This document shows positions 43,541 through 57,219 of a DNA stretch of 64,000 nucleotides, piece by piece. Numbering within the stretch: the first letter of the stretch is position 1; each line of letters starts with the position of its first letter. This DNA is from Cyprinodon diabolis. Lineage: Eukaryota; Chordata; Actinopteri; Cyprinodontiformes; Cyprinodontidae. The translations under genes were made by a program, and so were the position numbers. The notes below the pieces were generated by a model that saw nothing but the letters and a program-made list of their open reading frames with translations, was not told the origin of the DNA and ran no database searches. Where the stretch lies: positions 1,116,001 through 1,180,000 of the forward strand of contig CM060071.1 in assembly GCA_030533445.1 (NCBI GenBank), given 5' to 3'.

Positions 43541-45336
43541 TGTTTCATGATCTTGACACTGATGACTAGCTTAATTACTCATTGCATTAAACTGTCTAAC
43601 TCCGCCCGGTTTCTCATTACTGCTCATGTGATCCACCTGCTCTTGGCTCTAGTTAAGGTGCTAGCATCCAGTCATCAGGGGGAGATTATTCTTGTTCTTG
43701 TTCAACTAGTGGGGAGTGGTAGCCCCACTCCCACAGACTACTACACTGGGTCTCTGAGCAAGACCCTTAACCCCACACTGCTCCACAGGTGCCCCATGAT
43801 GGCAGGCCACTGCTCTCCAAGGGGATGGGTTAAAGGCAGAGATTGATATCTCCAATGTGAGATCAATAAGTTCTATTATTATTATTATAAAAATGAACAT
43901 TGGTACCCTCTAGCTAGAGGTGAGAGCGTTTTTAGCATACATTAGTGTTTCAGAGTTCTTGAGCACGCTTGTTCCCATCTTAACGGTTTGCCTGAACTTT
44001 CTTTGGACTCCTGGAACTCTGAACCTGCCAGTTCCTTTTCTTATCTGTTTGCCTGACCTGGCTTCGGACTGCCTGTTCTTCTTCTGATCATTATCAGCAT
44101 CAGGGACACTCTGGCGGCACCCGCTGCATCTTGTTGGCAGCCCACCAGCTGGATCTTTCCTCATTCTCTGGGCACGGACTGAAGTCTAAAACCACTTTAG
44201 TGACTCTTGCGTTCATAATCACCCAACAACAGATTATTGTGGTCACCAACCCTAAATGCAATGGTAAGCTCCTGCAGAGATTCCTCCCATAGACACCGAA
44301 GCCACTGCTACTGCAGAACCGCAGATCTGTGTTTTAAATTTTTTTAAGTATCCCACTGTCTTGCCTTGAATACTGGATCCTCTGTTATGAGGCATGCCAA
44401 TATCGTGATATTAGTTTGTTTTAAAAAAATTATTGCCAAGCCTTACTTTAAAGATGTTTTTCAAGTTATTAGATTTACTTTATTATTATTATTATTAGTT
44501 CAACATTATTAGTTTTAGTTATTAGTTTTAATTGAGTTTAAGTTTTAAATTAAAACATCAGAGAATAGTCATCAAAACCTATGTGGGACAACAAAGTAGA
44601 GCTCAAAGGAATCCAGTTTGTCTGGGATGTGTTTGTGTTTTCTTTTTCCACCACTAGATGGTGCCCTGTCCTCGTTTGGGCCTCCTCGCACATCTGCGGC
44701 TCGTAGGGTCATCACCAGAGGACTATTTGAGCAGTGGGCTATCACTACCTCGACCCCAGAGTGTTTGCCAGTATTGGGTACTCTAGCCAAACTGAGATTA
44801 GCTGAGTCTAACCTTTAGCCTTGTCTTTCTGAGTCTAAGCTTGCTTTGTCTTTGTTCTCCGGCAGGAAGCCTTCCTGATCCACTAGATAAGACTAGATAA
44901 CTGAGTCACAATTGAGCAAGGGGGAAACCTCCACATGATCCGTTCAAGTCCTCTTCAAGATAACCCGGTGACAGTCCACTCTATTGCTCCTCTGGACCCA
45001 ACGTTAGTCTGCCTTTCCGCCCTCCAACGAGTTCTTTCATCTCTGGATAAGCCCCCACAACCTGGATCCAAAGATTACCAAGAGTTCCGCAAACATGAGT
45101 GCCTCTCCTGCAAATTACAAGCCTCAGTCAATATTCCTATGGTCCCTAAACTAATCATTGTGATCTTCCCTTCAGACTTTCCCGTTCCTGTTCACCAGTC
45201 AGCTGAGGTTCAACAGTGTTACCCAGCTGTATATCTCTCAGTCTGTGTTTTGTAAACCACAATAAACCTGTTAACTTTTTCCCTTGGCTAAGTGTGTTTT
45301 TGCATATAGGTCAGATCCTTAAAGCCCATCATGACA
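43541..45336 (+). repeat. Probable Gypsy-2 5' LTR, carrying an inserted repeat
   Basis: A sushi-like LTR start (GATACTGTTTCATGATC) occurs at 43535-43551. The LTR end is better supported: 45255-45336 (AATAAACCTGTTAACTTTTT to CATCATGACA) reappears at 47833-47916 after the internal region. The sequence between is LTR-like but includes an inserted repeat at 43720-43892, so the full extent is uncertain. Confidence 0.5.
43720..43892 (+). repeat. Fish interspersed repeat with ATT tail
   Basis: Blocks GGGTCTCTGAGCAAGACCCT, CACTGCTCCACAGG and GGGATGGGTTAAAGGCAGAG belong to a very common fish repeat, ending in (ATT)n at 43875-43888. It interrupts the putative Gypsy-2 LTR. Confidence 0.6.
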
Positions 45337-45726
45337 AAACACTCTGGCCAAACCGAAGACCCAGCAGAGGCCATTCAGAGAGCCCTAAATCAACAACAAA
45401 CAGCTCTATATAAGCACGAAAACATCCTAATTGAATTGGTCAACCAGCAGGCTGAGCTTAACGAACGAGTTTCTGATCTAACCGAAGCTGTTCATTTTGC
45501 TTCCCACCAGGCTCACGGCCCAGCCGGCGTGGTTGCCGCAACTCAAGCTCCTGTTTTTTCCCCTTTTTCTGAGTGCCTGTTGCCCAGTCTGCCCAGGTTT
45601 GACAGGGACCCCGAGAAGTGCCAGTGTTTCCTCATGCAATGTATAATCCAGTTCAACCACTCTCCTAGTAAGTTTCTTCTGGATATTTCTAAGATTTCCT
45701 ATGTTATCTCCCATCTAACTGACTGA
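45331..45726 (+). pseudogene. Gypsy-2 gag N-terminus
   Basis: ATG-ACA at the LTR end starts 131 codons: MTKHSGQTEDPAEAIQRAL, a coiled-coil-like stretch (QTALYKHENILIELVNQQ), a Pro/Ala linker, and the core start (LPRFDRDPEKCQCFLMQC; FNHSPSKFLLD), then a stop. The zinc knuckle is recognisable out of frame near 46200. The layout matches Gypsy-1 gag, and this copy keeps the core sequence deleted there. Confidence 0.75.
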
Positions 45727-47832
45727 GCTTTGGACTTCTACTCCTAATTATGGTTGCTCCTTTGAGGAGTTTCTCACTGAGTTTAAGCAGACCTTTATCT
45801 GGACCTGGATAAAATGCTTAGCTACCGTGATCTATTGAAGCTAAACAGGGACAGAAGTCTGTATCTGATTTCTCCATAGACTTCCGCATTTTGGCTGCTG
45901 CTTCAGGTTGGAATAGCGCTGCCTTCAAATGCGTTTATTCTAACGCATTAAATGATCCTACAAAGGATGAGCCCGATACTCTCAATGATCCTGAGACACT
46001 TGAGGACATCATAAAACTTTCGATCCACTTGGATAACCGGATTTGACCCTGTGCCAAGGAGAGAGGTAACAGAATAAAACATCCCAAACCTCTCCCTGTT
46101 ACCAACCACGCTGCTATAGCAGAGGTCGTTTCCAGTCCTTCCTCTCCATAACCTATGCAGATAGGTACCACAAGACTGAGTCCTGAGCAGAATCAGCTCA
46201 GCTGTGTCTCTTCTGTGGTGAGGCTGGTCATTTTGTTTCTGCCAGTCCCTGACCCTAAAAGCCAGGGTCCACCAGTAAAGGCGAGGTGGCTGGCGGACCA
46301 AAAGATTTCTTCAATTTCTCCTCATCTACTTTTGCCTGCTTCACTCCAGATAAATAACAAGTCCCTTTCCCTATCAGCTCTACTCGACTCCGGCTGTGAG
46401 CCATTATTTTAGGTTTTGAATGGCTGCAGCTTTCCAACCCTGTTATAAATTGGTCCAACAGCACATTGACTCTTTTTCTGTAAACTGCCACTAATGTTGT
46501 CTCCGCTCCGCAGTTCCACTAGGCGCTCAACCTGCTAAAGGATGTGAGGCTGACCCTCCTGATCTATCTTCAGTTCCCGCAGATTATCATGATTTCAGGT
46601 ATTTAGCAAGTCTAAAGCCTTATCTCTGCCTCCCCAAAGACATTATGATTGTGCCATAGATCTGCTTCCCAGAGCACCTTTATCCAGCAGCCGCCTGTTT
46701 GATATCGCCAAGCCTGAAAGAGAGACTATGGAAAAATACATTCAGGAATCCCTGGCTGTTGGCATCATTCGACCCTCTTCATCACCCCTTAGGGCAGGCC
46801 TCTTATTTGCAGGTAAGAAGGATGGTTCCCTGAGGCCCTGTATTGACTACAGAGGCCTGAATCAAAATTAAGGTAAAGAATAAATATCCTTTGCCTCTCT
46901 TGTCCTCTGCTTTTGAGCCTGTCCAGGGAGCAACTGTTTTCACTAAACAGGATTTAAGAAACGCTTATCATCTTCTCAGATTAAAGGAGGGGGATGAGTG
47001 GCCTTTAATAGTCCTCTCAGACACTTTGAGTATTTGGCGATGCCCTCTGGTTTGACAAACGCCCCTTCTTGTTTCAAGGCCCTGGTTAACAATGTGTTGA
47101 GAGACTTCCTCAATGTCTTAGTTTTTGTTTACATTGATGACATTTAGATTTTTTCCAAGAACCTGTCAGAGCACAGGATCCATGTTCGCCAAGTTCTTCA
47201 GCGCTTACTGGAAAACAATCTATTTGTCAAGGGCGAGAAGTGTGAATTCCACAGACCATCTGTCTCGTTCCTGGGCTTCATCCTAGAGGGCGGACAGGTA
47301 AGACCCACAGAGGAGAAAATCAAAGCTGTTTTGGAATGGCCCACTCCTGAGACAAGAAAGCAATTACAAAGATTTCTGGAATTTGTTAACTTCTATCGGC
47401 GCTTTATCCGCAATTACAGACAGACAGCTCTACCTCTTACAGCTGTAACATCCACCAAGACCCCCTTTATCTGGACCCCTGAGACACAGCTTTCAACCAG
47501 TTAAAGGACGTCTTTGGTAATGCACCTGTTCTCATTCAACCAGATCTCACCAAACAGTTCATTTTAGAGTTGGACGCCTCTGATTCTGGAGTTGAAGCTG
47601 TTCTCCCCCAGATGTCTGATTCTGATCAGAAGATTCATCCTTGTGCTTTTTATTCCCGCAGAATGTCACCTGCCGAAAGCAATTGTGATATTGGGGACCG
47701 AGAGCTGCTAGCCATAAAACTAGCCCTAGAGGAGTCAAGGCACTGGCTAGAGGTCGCAGCTCATTCTGTAGTGGGTTGGACCGACCACAAGAATTTGTCA
47801 TATATTCAGTCTGCTAAAAGGCTGAATATATG
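45727..47832 (+). pseudogene. Gypsy-2 gag end, protease, RT and partial RNase H, decayed
   Basis: Multiple frameshifts and stops are present. The protease active site (ALLDSGCEPLF) is at 46377-46410. RT blocks appear at 46640-47160 ([31 protein letters not shown] followed by a stop near 47146, with the catalytic pair intact here). The RNase H start is at 47560-47832 ([29 protein letters not shown]). The frame is then fused to the LTR end at 47833, so the rest of RNase H, integrase and most of the 3' LTR are deleted. Confidence 0.8.
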
Positions 47833-47916
47833 ACCACGACAAACCTGTTAACTTTTTCCCTTGGCTTCTGAGTGTTTTTCTGCATGTGGGTCAGATCCTT
47901 AAAGCCCATCATGACA
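47833..47916 (+). repeat. Gypsy-2 3' LTR, last 84 bp
   Basis: It matches 45255-45336 (AAACCTGTTAACTTTTTCCC through CATCATGACA). It directly abuts the RNase H sequence, which shows a large internal deletion. Confidence 0.85.
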
Positions 47917-47929
47917 AAAGGAAAAGAAA

Positions 47930-48660
47930 TGTCATGATCTTGGCGCTCATGGTTTGGTTTTTTTCCTTTGCTCCTTGCTCCCCTGTCTAATTGGTTCTGC
48001 AGCTGATTAATGCAGATCATTTCCACCTGGTTCCTCTGCTATTTATGTTGTTATTTATCCTGCGTCCTATCAGTGCTAGGTTATTCGAGTGTTTTGGTGA
48101 GACTAACTCTTGCATTCTTTAGTCTATTCTGTTTTCCTGTTTGTGACAAGTTTCTGCCCTGTGGATCTCGAGTTTTACTTTGCCCTAGTCTGCTCTGTTT
48201 GTATGATCTTTTGGACTGTTTCCTGAATTCTACCGGCTTCTGAACCTGAACCTGTCTTCTGACTCTGGCTTTGGATTTCCCCTTTGGACTCAGTTGCTGC
48301 TCGGCTTCAGCTGGCACCTGCTCCGCACGCTCTCAAGGATCTATGGGAGCGACGCCTGCCGCAACTACGGTCTAACCTCCCCCCTGGATACAGCTGTGTT
48401 GCCTGTGAACGGACTGAACTTTGAATCCGGTCAGTGACTTTGCTCCAAGTTGTATTCAGCTCCACATCCAGTCACTGACCTGTATTCCCCTATCTCTGCA
48501 GAGATAGGACCCGCAGCTGACGAGCTGCCCCGCGCTCCTTTAAACTCTCCCACTGCCTGTCTCGCCTCGAATTCTGGGTCCAACATTCTGAGATCATTAC
48601 AAAAACAAATTCTGTATTTTTGGAATGCAAATTGAACTCCCTGATAAACCCCAGGTCTTA
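47930..48660 (+). repeat. LTR-like sequence of a related gypsy family
   Basis: It starts TGTCATGATCTTGGCGCTC, the sushi-like LTR start. CT-rich blocks (GAACCTGTCTTCTGACTCTG, CTTTGGACTC) resemble parts of 43950-44160. No matching end was found, so it may be a truncated solo LTR. Confidence 0.45.
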
Positions 48661-51382
48661 TGCCCCAAACCCTTTAGTTTCAGTATAATCTAACAGCAGC
48701 AAAAGCTGCTAAAACTAGACTTCTTGCTAACATTGTTCCTCATCATAGCATTTCTAAGCAGATTTTGAGAAACAACTAAGAGTCCAAATAAGTCTTGATT
48801 ATGCCAGTCAGCAAACACATGAATCCAGCACTCAAAAATCTTTTAGTAAAGCATTCTGTTAAATTGCAGATCAGTTTCTGTAAATGACCAAGGGAATTAA
48901 ATTGGCTGCAAATAATCATCAGGTAATTTTACCATTAACCACAATGTATTATCAAATCTAGTCAATCTGTTTTCTTTAAAAAAAAAAAAAGACTGTCTCA
49001 TTATCAAAAGTGGCACAGTCCAGATAAGAAAATATGCAATGAGCCAATTCTATTTTTATGCTTGGTAACAAAAATAACCAATGACAGTGTCCATTTACCC
49101 TTGCTAGCCTGTCTTGCCCTGCCACTCGACACCTACTTCTTATTCCAGTGAGAGGTATCAAGGGCAGCGTTGCTGCTCAGTTTGGCCACACTGACTTGTG
49201 TGTCTATTTTGGTATTTTGTTAGCACAGGCGGAGCAAAGCAGCCACCCTAGTGTATGTGAACATTGATTCAGAAGCTGCTTGGCTTGCGTAAGTTGGCTG
49301 GCGTAAGTTTTTTGTTTAGATTTTTTCTCCTATTTTCAAAAGCTTTTTTTCAACACAGTATCAATCACTACTAACTGGAATATTTTTACAGGGGCTGTTC
49401 TGGATTGCTGGATTTAACTCCCGGGATTGGTTCTTAACTTTACAGTGGTCTGTGTAGAACATTCGGACTTATTTGGATCGTGATACACCCAACACCAAGG
49501 TAAAACAGCTCCACGATGTCATTATTTGAAGAATGAAGAATGAACATCAAAAAAATATTCTAGTCACCATTCCGTTCAACTAGATAAATACTTATGCAAA
49601 ATTCTTCTTACTACTGAAAACATGGTGCCATGTTCTTTTCACTGATTATGAAACATTTACCGAAAACTGAATAATAACTTGATAATTGCTCTCATTTTAC
49701 TTCAAAGTTTTTTTTTTTTACCTTATTTTACAAGTTTTACTTTGTTTCTGGCATATAAACATATCAGCAATTGCTGGGAAAGTACCAGGGTTGCTAACTG
49801 ATCTTCAGGTATGAGAACTATTAGATTGTTGGCCACCAAGTAGTCCAGGTGGGCCAAAATATTTAATCAGATACAGTAAAGTCAATAAGTTCTTGAGAAT
49901 TTAATTTGGTAATTAAACTATGGCATATTCTGCATAGTTTTATAGTTGTTATCAATAATGGTATTTTTCTGAAGCTTTAAAAATGTAAAGAAATTCTCTG
50001 GAGCGGCGCAAGGCTATCAGCTAGTTAGAATGAACCTATGTTTGATTTTATCAAGAAAAACTTTTCAAATAAGAGAGTTATTTCTATAGAATCAATTGTT
50101 ATATCATTGAATTAAAAGAATAGTACTTATTTAACAAAAGACTGTTGATAAACTTCTTTTTCTCAGAGCCATGGAAAGCTAGAGGCTGCTAAGAGATAAT
50201 AGCTAAGAGATGCTAAGAGAGGCTGCTAAGAGATAATAGTCAATTGTAATCCTTTTGTTGAAGTTTTAGTTTAAAAAAAAAACGACTTCTGTTTCAATAC
50301 ACAGTTTAGATTGTTAGCTCAGACCTTGCTAAGATTTAGCAGAGATGATTTCCTAACACTTCTGTGGCCTGGCAAACCACCAAAACATACCAACTTCAAC
50401 TGCTGAATGTTTCAGACTGTGAGACTATCTGCCCGCATTGCTTTTTCAGAAGCTCTCTTTGAATTAATAACATAAGAATGATTTTACTGCCCCATAATGA
50501 GGAAAAGCTTTAAAGATTTGAGCATCTGTTCTAAGTCGGCAAGATTAGTTAAGCAGGGATTTTTCTTCCCACTTTTCATGGAACAAGCCATCATTTTTGC
50601 TCTCACATTTTTTGGGGGTTTTTTGTACTCTAACAGTCAGATCCACTGACTAATGGAAAGTTTATTTTTTGACAGTAAAAAATATTCTTTAGGGATATGG
50701 TAGACGGGTGGGTGAGAAGTGTAGTGTTATGTTGTGACAGGCTCTCAGGTCAGGTGGTATAAATAGGTAATTGAACTATTCTGAGAACTCAGGCTAGGTA
50801 GTACACTGTTGCAGATATTTACTGTGATTTGTAATTGATTTAACATAATTGGCATGCATTTGAACAGTCTGCATTCTAAGTTTGCAGATTCCATCCATCT
50901 GCAAAAGGAGAACTGTATTTGCTCCAAGAGTGTACAAATTACATAAGAAGCAGGCTTATCAAAAATTTTGAATTTATTCACCAATACACAGGTAAAAAAT
51001 CCTCCTAAAGCCAACCGCAATATAGTTGGTGCAAGCAACTTGAAGAACAGCTCAAAATAGCTATGCGCATGCTCTGAGGTGCTTGTCTGCTGCCTACATA
51101 GTTTAAGCTTGGTCCATGCCACCATATGATGTGCATATAAAGGTCATCAATACAAGGCTAGTTAAAAAAGCTTTAAAGGAGACTTTTTAATTCAGAAGAA
51201 ACTTATAATGAAAAATAGCATTATGGCTTAAAGGCAGTGGCAACTGCTAAGTGTATTAGTTTAAGTGTGTTTGACAAAGATGTAATATGTGAAAGTTGAG
51301 TCAGATTCAGAAACTTTTTTCGAGTCAGTTCTATTAAATCATACAGACAGATAGGTTAAAACGTTTTTTTGAGGAAAAATGG
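48661..51382. other. Unassigned AT-rich sequence
   Basis: 2.7 kb without a supported element or gene. A short local tandem (GCTAAGAGATAATAG) is at 50185-50240. A 126-codon minus frame at 50745-51125 has no recognised domain. It may be genuine intergenic or intronic host DNA. Confidence 0.5.
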
Positions 51383-51387
51383 AAGAT

Positions 51388-51848
51388 TGTCAGGATTTGG
51401 TTGTGGTTTGAGGACCCAAATGCAGAGTCAGGGAGGCAGAGGTGAGTGTCTTATTGGTTTAATGAAATGTTAACAGCTGAGGCAGGAATCCAAGAATCCA
51501 AAAATACAAACATGAAAAAAGTCCAAACAAACCAGAAACTAGGCAGGAATCCAAAGATCAAAAATATGAAAACACAGTCAAACGAACCAGAAACTATTGA
51601 GACATCAGGGGGGAAACGATCACCAGGAGGAGGACTCAGAGAGACGGAGTTGTAGGAAGTTAGAGGAGAAACCAGCTAGGGAAACGGAGAACACAAGAGG
51701 GCAGCAGAGTACAAAAAATAAAAACCTGGAAACTGAAAATAACCAGAAAATACAACAAAATAAGAATTAAAACACTAAAACTAGAAAACATGGAGCAAAG
51801 TAAAACTGAATACTAAAAAGAAAACATAACAAAACCAAGACTGTGACA
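51388..51848. repeat. Solo LTR with 5-bp target duplication
   Basis: TGTCAGGATTTGG ... CCAAGACTGTGACA, 461 bp, is flanked by AAGAT at 51383-51387 and AAGAT at 51849-51853. Both ends are TG/CA. The middle has two imperfect copies of a unit of about 60 bp (GGCAGGAATCCAA...CAGAAACT). The orientation is not certain. It is typical of recombination between gypsy LTRs. Confidence 0.85.
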
Positions 51849-51902
51849 AAGATTGCATCACTGGAATTTTAACTTTGATCTATTAATGTCGCCATTTATT
51901 AG

Positions 51903-52338
51903 TGTTAAAATGAGGAGGATTTGTCCCCTTGGAAGTAAAGGCTGTAGCTCCCCGGGGGCCTCCTCACCGGTTCTTTTCCTGGGAGCAAGTTATTTACTAC
52001 TCTTAACTCAAACTGGGTAAAACCATATAAAAAAGGACTATAAAAAGAGGAGTAAAAAAGTAACAGAGTTTATTCCAGATCAGGTCGTTACAGGAGAGAG
52101 AAAAATGCTTAGAGCTATGCACAGCTGTGGTCTCAAAAATCACGTCCGCAAGCAGCTCTCCTATCAGACCGGCTCCAAGATGTGCCCATATCCTGTGTAC
52201 TCTTAAAGACACGAAGGCTGTCTTGATTAGATGACCTCCGTACACACCGTGACATCCACAATGTGAAGGAAGGCCTTCTGCTCTGTCTAATCTAACAAAT
52301 TAACAGTGCACATGATGTATAAATAATAAAACCTAACA
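51903..52338 (-). repeat. ERV-2 3' LTR
   Basis: It starts TGTTAAAATGAGGAGG on plus and ends AACCTAACA. A minus AATAAA signal is at 52069-52074. Compared with the 5' LTR a segment of about 150 bp is missing at the CCGCAAGC/AGCTCTCC junction (about 52148-52155). Confidence 0.88.
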
Positions 52339-52349
52339 ACTCCCCCTGA
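52339..52349 (-). promoter_or_regulatory. ERV-2 polypurine tract
   Basis: Minus strand ATCAGGGGGAG lies directly against the TG of the 3' LTR (two bases overlap uncertain). Confidence 0.7.
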
Positions 52350-55300
52350 TAAATTACCGTTTTTACAGGTAACTTAAAAACACAGGAAGCGGCACATCAT
52401 CGAAGGACCGGGTGACTCAGAGAGCATCTATAATCAGTGATGTATCATTAATTAGGGATCAAAAGTAATCACAATCAAAACTTCACAGACCAAATGTTCT
52501 CACTCAAGACCACAGTTTCAGCATTTAACTACAATTTGGGTGTCATCTAATTAAAGGAAAGCTGTTTTAGTTTCCTATGCGCACATTATTTTAAGTTACC
52601 TTAGACTAGATAACCTAAGCCTATTAATCTAATAAGGCCAAATTCATCTACTCTCACTCCCACCTGGAGGCCTCCTAAATGTGACCGCTCCTCATGGATA
52701 AACCATCTATCCAACTTTACCAATCATTCAGTCACAGTAGGGGACATCACAGGACAGGTTGGGCCGTTCTCCACCGGAAAACCCTACCCTCTCTAAAAGG
52801 TAGTAAAAACCGGGGTGACCCCAGGGAAATCCCACTCTCGGCCAATCTGAGCAAGAAAACCCCGTTTTGAATCTGATAATTATCATTACCAACTACTTAA
52901 AGAACCTTTAAGCCAATCAGGTTCTGAATCTTTCTACATCAAAGAAAAAGTGGCATAAAACTTGATCTTGGTGGGTCTGGAGCAAAATATTTCCATGATT
53001 TTCATCAAAACAAAATCAAAATAAATCAAAACATATACATCACAATTAGGTAAAATAAAGAATTATCCTGGTCCGAGTTAAAAACAAATGATGAATATCA
53101 CTGATGATGATGAATTCTTTCAGTGTCTCTATCACTCATCAATCTAATTAATCAATCAGAGTCCCGTATGGCCTCCTCCACAGCTCCTTTGTTCGCCATG
53201 CAGTCCAATGGCAGATAGATGCTGAATCCACCTGGTGGTTCTCATGGACTGTTCTCATCACAGTTCATCAATCCTTTCCTCCGGGATCCTTCGACACACA
53301 GAGAGTGCAGTCAGCGTTCTTATCACGATAAACAATGTCTTCAATGAGCAATTCTTGTTGTGCAGTCACAACCAGATATTCTTATCCACAATTACTTTCC
53401 ATTTATCCCTTAAATCACCACTTAATTTACTACATTTAAATTAATTATCCATGGACTCTGTGTTTTTTCAGCAGATCATTTCAGTGTCTATTCAAAAAAA
53501 AAATTTTTTTTAAATCCCCAAAAACATTAAACATTAAACATAACCTACCTTTCAATTCCTGGCAGTTGAAAGTTATTTATACCAGTATGTATTCAGCCTG
53601 AACATCCTATGGATGTTTCTGCTCATTATTTTTGTTCATATAAGCTAAAAATCACTGCAACTAATATAATCTCATTCAAGGAACCTGTAAATATTTAGAA
53701 AACATTTAACCCTTTATTACACATTGTAACACTCAATTCATGGATTAAATAAATGAATTTTAAAACCATTTCTACATCATAGCATATTAAGTTTTTGGTT
53801 TCGTCTAAACTTATAACTGCATTTTAGTTTACTTTTATCCCCTCCCCATTGAAAATTATTAAAAGTTCTTTAATCTCTAAGAAAGACCCAGCTTGGCGCA
53901 GATTCCCCCTATTTAAAACTCCCCCATCAGACCTTGTATCCGTAAATGTTAGTGCATGAAAGAAAACTTCCTTCCCATGTGGACCCTTGTGTGTTCTTCG
54001 AATCATTAACCATGTGTGTGTGTCGTTACGTGACAGTATCTGTGTGTGTGTCTATGTGAGTGGATCTATATGTGGGAAACTGGTCAGGAGCCATCCCGCT
54101 ACTGGTTTGGAAGAAAAAGTGTATCTTGGAGCATTGATCCTCTCCAACATGTAAAAAACTTCGATGTCAGGACAAGTCCATCAGGTTTCCCTCTGTTACC
54201 ACAGCAGCTTTGAACCATAAGAGTCTTGGGGCCCATGTGTCCCCACACCCCCTGAAGGATAAGTCTTTTTATCTGTGTCATCAGCAGTATCACATAGAGG
54301 TAGAAGGAAACAGAGCGTCAAAGATGTTCCTCCCTTCAAGAGGAAATCTCATATTGATTTGTTCATCTGCTCAGAGCACAAGATTGTACTCCGACTTGGT
54401 ACTGCGTTCCCAAAACTCAGCAGTACACAGTTCCTGAAGGTGTTGAATTCGACTGCACCCCCTCTATGCAAAGTGTCCAGCTATAGTCCATTTAAAATAT
54501 TCTCCAAAAAAAAAAAAAACAGTGCTCCGATCGAAGAAAAAAAAACAAAGAAAAAAAACAAAAAGAAAATCTGTTCCAACATCCCCATAACCAGTCAGTA
54601 GTTGTCATATCTGGACCCCTGACCAGATCCAAAAGTGTGCAGGAAACATAATCTCCTCTTATATGCGTTATCTCAAATAAACTACCATAATAAGTGTGCA
54701 ACCCCTCTAAAGTATCGATTGCAGCTGTAGTGAAGTAAAGTCAGGTGTTCTTATTGCTTCATGCATAAAAAGTATGGTTACCCATCCCCCAAATTGTATA
54801 TAGCCCCTCAAATGCCATCTATAACTCTGCTCGCAGTAAAAAAAAAAACAAAAACAAATAATATTAATCAAAACAAATAAAATAAAAATAAATGGTGAAG
54901 TTTTAGTTCCTGGACCTGATATTGAATCGCCATAAGCTCATTAACTCTATAAGTCTTCATCGTTATTGCTTATATTGAAAGAAATCATCAATTGCTTCAA
55001 ACATTTGCTCCTGAAATGTTCTAATTTCTCCTAAATGCATTTTGTTGATGCTACTTTACCATTCCCAAATGTTAAAGTTTTAACTTGTTGTCCCTTTAAT
55101 ATTCTGCTAATTAACAACTGACCAAACTATTTATCAAAAAATCCCAGTTTAATTTATCACATAGTAAAAACATCTCTTAATCCTCTTTTTATCCTTCTCT
55201 TTAAGAATACCCCACCCCCTGATGATATAGAGAAAATTTAGCAGACCATTTAAAATCTGTCAATAAAGTTACTCCTATGATTTATATTCTATGTTGTTGC

Positions 55301-57219
55301 CATCGCTACTGATATTTTTCTTTTTTTTTTTAAATAAATAAATAAAATAATAATAAAAATCCCCAACTACTACCGTGTTGTTTAGAAAGATATTACATAT
55401 ACCTGTTGATCCCCGTAAAGCACATATATTATTCATAGATCTGTATTAATAAACTGGTTTAAAATAAGTTGCCCATAATTTTTCATTGTGAATAAGAAGT
55501 CTGGCGTGTCAGTTCACTAATCTTTTTTTTTCATCCGTCTTGTCCGAGGATCCCATGACCTCCATCACCCCATCACTGCCAGTGTTCTTTTCTCGTCCAA
55601 AGCAGTGGGCATCCAGTCATTTCCTTAATGTGTGCATCTTAGCAGCTGCACATCATCCCTCCTTCTGAAGTTTAGGAGCAAAGTTAGTCTCTGTGCCCCT
55701 TGTAGGTTAATCCATCCTGCGAGTCAAGAAAGAAAGTGTCCAGTGTCTCTCCAAACAAAAATCCATTGTTCATTATGAAGCATTTCCATCCGTAGTGTAG
55801 TCAAAACTATTCAAACAAAATTAACATGCGTGCCACGTCTTTTTTTTTTTTTTTCATAAAGGCTAAGATGTTAGTAAACAAACAGAAAACAAATAAACAT
55901 ACAGACACAAACAACGACAAACATGTAAGACAACAAAAAACCCCAGTGGTGCCTCAGACTCCTCCAAAAAGTTGTAGGTTCATCTTGTCATCCACATAAT
56001 GCCTGTGTCAGCATGACTGCTCTTAATGGGGGCGCAATTCCACCCCAACAAAAGTCTGTGAGCTTCAAACCACCACATCAATCTGTACCTCATAGGTCAT
56101 ATCAGAACCAGAGAGGAATTAAAACAAACTCAGAGCTCACCAGACTGGCCTTCAGCCGGGAACAAAACATGCAGCTCACAATCTCTACACCCTGTATCTG
56201 GCATGGCGCGTTCTTACACCATCTCTCTCATGTCCTAATCCATGGTTCCGATCCAGTCCAGTTACTAACCAAGTCAGTCCAGTCAGTCCGAACCTATTCA
56301 AATCCTCCTATCAAAAAATTTTTCAACTATCTGAACCCCTCTCTCTCTCTTTGTTGTCGTTCATTTCATTTGCCAGGGCTTCTGCAGCTGTTGGGAAAAT
56401 AAGGCTTAATGCACATCTTAAACAAAACACAATGAAGGATGAGACTTTTGTCAGCCTGTCCTGGAAGAAAAATGTTAACATTTAAGGATTGTTACAAACA
56501 CAGCCTGAAAAAGAAAAAAGTTTAAGCAAAACGATCTCCTGATCCTCCTTAAAATGGGCCTCTGAATAATAATGTCTGCTCACTGACAGCCTCACTGTCA
56601 CTCTCTACAAGCAGGGCAAAGGTAAATGACCCCTCAGGTTTGTTACCAGGAAAAAGCAATCAAACAGTTCATCAATTAGTCAATAGTTAATCACTTAATT
56701 CACAGAAATTTGTAAAGTTAGTAGAATCTAACACATCATGCAAAGAAAGTAAGGCCCAGATTAACAGTGAAAAGATAAGTGTTAGTAATGATTAGAGATT
56801 CAAATTAATCAGTTTGTGCTTAGGCAGTTTCCAAACGGCATTATACACAGATAAAAATAATTATGGATAAAAACTGGAGGCTTAAAAAACCCAGGGTCAG
56901 GTCACACCGAAATTGTTCTTAACTCTCCAGCCTTGTTTATAAAAGTTGACCCCGCTAATCTGCTGAGCTTCTGCGGGTATCTTGGCCATATGCTGTGTCC
57001 AGTTCCAGCTCGAAGTGTGATTTATCCTGTCCCTAATCAATCTCTAATAAAATCCTAATGAGAGAAAAATGAAACTAATCAATCTCTAATGCAATTCTAA
57101 TGATTGAAAATGAAACTACTCTTAAATTAAAATCATGTAATGCCCCCGTCTGAGATTTTAGTTTCCCAAAAAGTAAAAACACCCATTCTGCTTCTTTCTG
57201 GATAATTACTTATATACGG
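52350..57219 (-). pseudogene. ERV-2 internal region, coding capacity lost
   Basis: By position this should be the pol 3' part and env. I could not recognise RT, integrase or env motifs in any frame. Low-complexity A-rich patches (54540-54570, 54835-54900) and scattered stops dominate. It may contain unrelated insertions. Confidence 0.4.

Noticed and set aside
50745..51125. 126-codon minus-strand frame
   Set aside because: No recognised domain, AT-rich surroundings and no neighbours that suggest a gene; length is possible by chance.
53824..54701. Possible env or pol frames in ERV-2
   Set aside because: No catalytic, CX6CC or zinc-binding motif could be found, so no gene is claimed.
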